A stretch of 64,000 nucleotides of DNA from Oscillospiraceae bacterium (GTDB taxonomy: Bacteria > Bacillota > Clostridia > Oscillospirales > Ruminococcaceae). The stretch lies in assembly GCA_018110985.1 (NCBI GenBank), contig JAGAWT010000013.1, forward strand, positions 1-64,000, given 5' to 3'. Positions 61,021-64,000 of the stretch are shown one piece after another. Position 1 is the first letter of the stretch. Each line of letters begins with the position of its first letter. The position numbers and the translations under genes are program-made. The notes beneath the pieces are model-generated. The model made no database searches, had not been told where the DNA came from, and saw only the letters and a program-made list of their open reading frames with translations.

Positions 61021-61741
61021 TGTATGCCCCGATGTGCTGTGCCGTTCTGTTACGGATCCTTTTCACATTCCTGTTCATCAGGTGCCTTGCAAGATGGCTG
61101 AATATAAACTTCTTCAAAGGTGAAAGCGGCTGGCTGTGTGCCGCAAAAAACATATCGGGATCGTCAAACACTCCGAGATCATTGTTTATCCCTTCACTTT
61201 GTATGTATGTGTTGTTCCTGTCAAAATCCGTCTGAACTCTGCTCATGTCACTCACTGCCACACCATATCCGCAAAATGCTCCTTCACATATACCTGTGTA
61301 TCTTTTCAGACTGTCAAGATAAGCCTTATCTATGATAAAGGCTTCAAGCTCATACCATACGCCTTCAAGACAGACCTCCACCCAGCTGTGAACTATATCA
61401 TTCGGAGCAAGAGCGTAGATAAGTCCTGTCACTGCTCCTTTTTGCAGCGCCTTGTCTATTGTAAATCCGTGCATCCTGCAGGGTATGCCGCACGCCCTGA
61501 GCAGTGCCATAAACAGTATGCCTTTGGTGTTGCACTGACCGTAGCCGTCACGCAGCACCCTTGATGCGGGTATGGCATCATCTGTATTATAGCCGAATAG
61601 TATCTCATCCCTTACAAAAGTGTATATGATGCGTATACATTCATAAGGCGGCAGCTTGTCCCATTTCTTTTCAAGTATCAGGTGCTGTATATTCTCATTG
61701 TCGTAATCAAGCAGTCCTGTACGGTTTAAGTGATCGTTCAT
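61001..61741 (-). CDS. transglutaminase-like domain protein
   Basis: 246 aa. The transglutaminase-like core has the catalytic Cys in DGYGQCNTKGILFMALLRACG (about residue 76), His in NDIVHSWVEV and an acidic residue in WYELEAF. No signal peptide. Such bacterial proteins are usually thiol proteases or amidases rather than crosslinkers. GGGAGC precedes the ATG at 61741. Monocistronic. Confidence 0.85.
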   Translation of the reverse strand: MNDHLNRTGLLDYDNENIQHLILEKKWDKLPPYECIRIIYTFVRDEILFGYNTDDAIPASRVLRDGYGQCNTKGILFMALLRACGIPCRMHGFTIDKALQKGAVTGLIYALAPNDIVHSWVEVCLEGVWYELEAFIIDKAYLDSLKRYTGICEGAFCGYGVAVSDMSRVQTDFDRNNTYIQSEGINNDLGVFDDPDMFFAAHSQPLSPLKKFIFSHLARHLMNRNVKRIRNRTAQHIGAYKRRRGQ

Positions 61742-61814
61742 AATAAAGTGCTCCCTTCGTTTGATGATACTATTGTACCACATTTACGAAAAGAACACTT
61801 TCAAAAAACTGCTG

Positions 61815-62480
61815 TTATTTTATCACGTTGCTGATGGAGATACCCATCATTTTTTTGCAGGATGCGGCAAGATGTGCCGAGCTTGAAAAGCCTGATTCAA
61901 GTGCGGCTGTTGTGATGCTGCTTCCATTTCTGATAAGCTCATATGCATATTGTATCTGCTTTAGTCCGAGATAGCCTTTCAGTGATATTCCCATACTCTC
62001 CCTGAACATATGTGAAAGCCTGCTTTCCGACAAATAAAGGGATCTTGCTATATCTGGCACGCTTTTTTCAAGATACCTGTATTCCCCTATTCTCGTCACA
62101 AGCTGTGCTATCCGCTCATCGCAGCTTTTTTTGACGCACGGGAATACCGAATCCATCCACAGACGAACTCGTGTGCGTACCTCATTATCGCTCATACTGT
62201 CACTGTATGCAAGCGGAGGGTCACATTGTACGGTCTCGGTTTTTTCGTATTTCATCAGTTGTTCTGCCGCAGCCGCAGTTGGGTCTATCATCAGGAAAAG
62301 CCTGCATTCCCTCAGCGGCGGCATAGTATGCAGCACATTGCTGCCAACTGCACGCAGATGCTTGCAGCTGTCGCCTTCAAAAAGGAAAAACACATGACAG
62401 AAGCTGTGCTTGTGTTCGGACACATCCTCAAAGGTAGGCGACACTATAACATAATTATCTTCAAATATTATCCTGCTCAT
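61815..62480 (-). CDS. AraC family regulator
   Basis: 221 aa. Residues about 1-110 form a small cupin-like sensor (SEHKHSFCHVFFLFEG, then MIDPTAAAAEQL). Residues about 120-221 are the double helix-turn-helix (SVPDIARSLYLSESRLSHMFRE; TTAALESGFSSSAHLAASCKKMMG). It may act on the divergent genes across the MITE copy at 62.7 kb or on an unlinked target. GGGAAA precedes the ATG. Confidence 0.88.
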   Translation of the reverse strand: MSRIIFEDNYVIVSPTFEDVSEHKHSFCHVFFLFEGDSCKHLRAVGSNVLHTMPPLRECRLFLMIDPTAAAAEQLMKYEKTETVQCDPPLAYSDSMSDNEVRTRVRLWMDSVFPCVKKSCDERIAQLVTRIGEYRYLEKSVPDIARSLYLSESRLSHMFRESMGISLKGYLGLKQIQYAYELIRNGSSITTAALESGFSSSAHLAASCKKMMGISISNVIK

Positions 62481-62658
62481 TGCTTTTCCCTCAAGATCGT
62501 TTTACTGATAAGGCATCGGATATCTTCCTTGTCGCTCAACTGCCGTGTAATCGGTTTATCTGTTGATAAATACCGTATGCCGCACTCAGGATATGTTCCT
62601 TTCCTGCCGGGGCTCAAATGACATTATATATCCAAAAGCAAAGAAAGTCAACGAATAA

Positions 62659-62761
62659 TACTAATTCTTTCTCGATGTATAGACGATCTCCAAGCCTCAA
62701 ATCCCTTATATTCAAGCATTTGCGGCTTGTTTCTTGTCTATACATCGGTCAGAAATTAGTA
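62659..62761 (+). repeat. MITE-like palindromic repeat, copy 7
   Basis: 103 bp, ends TACTAATT/AATTAGTA, flanked by TAA on both sides. The only copy in a divergent intergenic region (between AraC and TetR genes) and without a terminator stem beside it. Confidence 0.86.
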
Positions 62762-62900
62762 TAAATCGTTTTGCATAGCAGGATCTATCGTGGATCACAG
62801 CATCAGAAGAAGGACGGCAGTGCGTTCTTGTTTTTTTGTATATATATGATAAGTGAAACATATGTATGTTTGTTCATATATACAAAACCTAAAAAAGCAC

Positions 62901-62957
62901 TTGACAAACTGAAATTTATGCTGTAAGATAACATTGTTACGTAACGATGTTATCTTA
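62901..62957 (+). promoter_or_regulatory. promoter with 34-bp operator for TetR gene
   Basis: TTGACA (62901-62906), 17-bp spacer, TAAGAT (62924-62929). From 62924 to 62957 runs a palindrome of 17+17 bp with one mismatched pair, centred on GTTACGTAAC, covering the -10 and start point. It is the obvious autoregulatory TetR site. Confidence 0.85.
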
Positions 62958-62969
62958 CGGAGGTACCTT

Positions 62970-63587
62970 ATGAGCGACAATGAAAGCAAGGCAAAGCTGA
63001 TAGAATGTGCCAAAAAGGAATTTCTGGAAAAGGGCTTTGCAAAAGCATCGCTGAGAAAAATAACCTCAGATGCGGGGCTCACCACGGGAGCTGTTTATTT
63101 CTTTTTCAGGGATAAGAACGGGCTTTTCGGCGCAGTGGTGGAAGAGGCGATAGAGGGTCTGAAAAAACTGCTGACAGAACATTATGCAGATGACATGGAG
63201 GAAGATTTTTCGGAATATGTCCACGTAACAGGCGACCATGACGAACTGGCAAAGAAGCTTGTGGATCTTATCTACGATAACTACGATGTGATGATGATAC
63301 TCTTTGACAAGGCTCACGGTTCGGAATACGAGAATGTAGTAGATTCGGTCATAGCACTGCTGGAATCGGAAAACCTGAAGACGGCGGAAAAATATGCGAA
63401 AGCCTTTCCCGGAAAAAGAGTAAACAAATATATGCTCCATTACCTTTCCCATGTACAGGTGGATGCCTTTGAGCATCTTCTGAGCCATGAAAGTAACAGG
63501 GAAAGGGCGCTGGAGCATATAAAACCGGTAATGGATATGTTCATCACGACCTTTATGAATTATATACTGGAGGATGATGAGGTATAA
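62970..63587 (+). CDS. TetR/AcrR family regulator
   Basis: 205 aa. Helix-turn-helix at residues about 22-50 (FAKASLRKITSDAGLTTGAVYFFFRDKNGLFG). The ligand domain is helical and acidic. GGAGGT precedes the ATG at 62970. A large palindrome overlaps its promoter. It lies upstream of an ABC transporter operon on the same strand and likely controls it. Its TAA stop is the left duplication of a MITE-like repeat. Confidence 0.88.
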   Translation: MSDNESKAKLIECAKKEFLEKGFAKASLRKITSDAGLTTGAVYFFFRDKNGLFGAVVEEAIEGLKKLLTEHYADDMEEDFSEYVHVTGDHDELAKKLVDLIYDNYDVMMILFDKAHGSEYENVVDSVIALLESENLKTAEKYAKAFPGKRVNKYMLHYLSHVQVDAFEHLLSHESNRERALEHIKPVMDMFITTFMNYILEDDEV

Positions 63588-63690
63588 TACTAATTCTTCC
63601 TCGATGTATAGACGATCTCCAAGCCTCAGATCCCTTATATTCAAGCATTTGCGGCTTTTTTCTTGTCTGTACATCGGTCAGAAATCAGTA
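63588..63690 (+). repeat. MITE-like palindromic repeat, copy 8
   Basis: 103 bp, ends TACTAATT/AATCAGTA, flanked by TAA on both sides. The left TAA is the stop codon of the TetR gene. It separates the regulator from the ABC transporter genes downstream. Confidence 0.86.
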
Positions 63691-63773
63691 TAAGATCGGT
63701 CGGAACAAAAAGGGCTCAATAATTGACGATACTGCTCCCTACAACTGTTTTGATATTGGAAAGGTTAAGAAAA

Positions 63774-64000
63774 ATGTATCTTGAGATAAAAGATGTTAAG
63801 AAAAGCTACGGAAAGGACACCAGCTACATCCAGGTCTTAAAAGGCGTAAGCGCTTCGGTGGAGCGTGGGCAGATGTGCGTCATACAGGGTACATCCGGCT
63901 CGGGGAAATCCACCCTTCTGAATTGCATAGGCGGTCTTGACACCATGGATTCCGGCTCGGTGAAGGTGGACGGCAGAGAGATATTCGGGCTGAAGCCTGC
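63774..64000 (+). CDS. ABC transporter ATP-binding protein (MacB/LolD-like), partial
   Basis: The first 75 residues only; the gene runs off the window. It begins MYLEIKDVKKSYGKDTSYIQ, with Walker A GTSGSGKST and GGLDTMDSGSV as in MacB/LolD/FtsE-type ATPases that pair with FtsX-like permeases. GGAAAGG precedes the ATG. Most likely the permease follows beyond the window, forming a TetR-controlled export system. Confidence 0.85.
   Translation, partial: MYLEIKDVKKSYGKDTSYIQVLKGVSASVERGQMCVIQGTSGSGKSTLLNCIGGLDTMDSGSVKVDGREIFGLKP

Noticed and set aside
28210-63690. Repeats considered as a CRISPR array or regularly spaced repeat locus
   Set aside because: The copies are kilobases apart, in both orientations, with target duplications and no spacer structure; no cas genes are present.
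28201-63700. Short open frames with a recurring FKHLRLVSCLYIG-like translation in several intergenic regions
   Set aside because: They are translations of the palindromic repeat copies, lack ribosome sites and run into flanking DNA at random.

Overview
The window looks like chromosomal DNA from a gut-type Firmicute of the Ruminococcus / Oscillospiraceae kind. The evidence is moderate GC, strong Shine-Dalgarno sites, TTGACA-17-TATAAT promoters, FctA/Cna-B type surface proteins, a YolD-like/Y-polymerase cassette, clostripain, EFR1 ferredoxin and many small regulators. No rRNA, tRNA or CRISPR array was seen. Genus is inferred from gene style only.

Region by region. 0.1-2.6 kb: a flavodoxin-like reductase and two XRE regulators, one with a zinc-ribbon domain and one with a desulfoferrodoxin-like domain. 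2.7-15.9 kb (minus strand): a SpoIIE-type phosphatase, a STAS antagonist, a MATE transporter fused to an RsbW-like kinase domain, and a 2979-residue NRPS (A-T-C-A-T-C-A-T-R). The last three are nearly contiguous, so a partner-switching module appears wired to a reductively released peptide. 16.2-29.7 kb (plus strand): a giant Cna-B adhesin and an FctA-like pilin, both with VPTG-type sorting motifs, but no sortase nearby. 29.9-39.5 kb: small regulator-led operons (DUF998/TetR; TetR-CPBP-MFS-EFR1; MarR-hydrolase), an acidic protein, an MBL hydrolase and a lipoprotein. 39.5-43.1 kb: an SOS-type mutagenesis cassette (S24 repressor, Y-family polymerase, 56-aa ORF, YolD-like protein, SRAP). 43.3-49.1 kb: a lipoprotein, HXXEE/GNAT with a divergent TetR, and GAF-GGDEF plus clostripain.

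49.3-56.5 kb (minus strand) is a compact RiPP-type operon: HPr-kinase-like protein, radical SAM/SPASM enzyme, GT2 glycosyltransferase, a first 34-aa precursor, PqqD, a second 44-aa precursor, a Ser/His S26 peptidase, an ABC exporter without a C39 domain, and a nucleotidyltransferase. The two precursors share a leader (Y-x-x-PEIE...TS) and carry different Cys-containing cores. This is the strongest candidate for an undescribed system. Downstream lie an Fn3 secreted protein, a complete IS3-family element, YhaM, a transglutaminase-like protein, AraC and TetR regulators, and the start of an ABC transporter ATPase cut by the window end.

Eight copies of a 102-103 bp imperfect palindrome are scattered from 28 to 64 kb. 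They begin and end TACTAATT/AATTAGTA (or close variants), are flanked by 3-bp TNA duplications, and sit against stop codons or terminator stems. They behave like a MITE family. No matching transposase is in the window.
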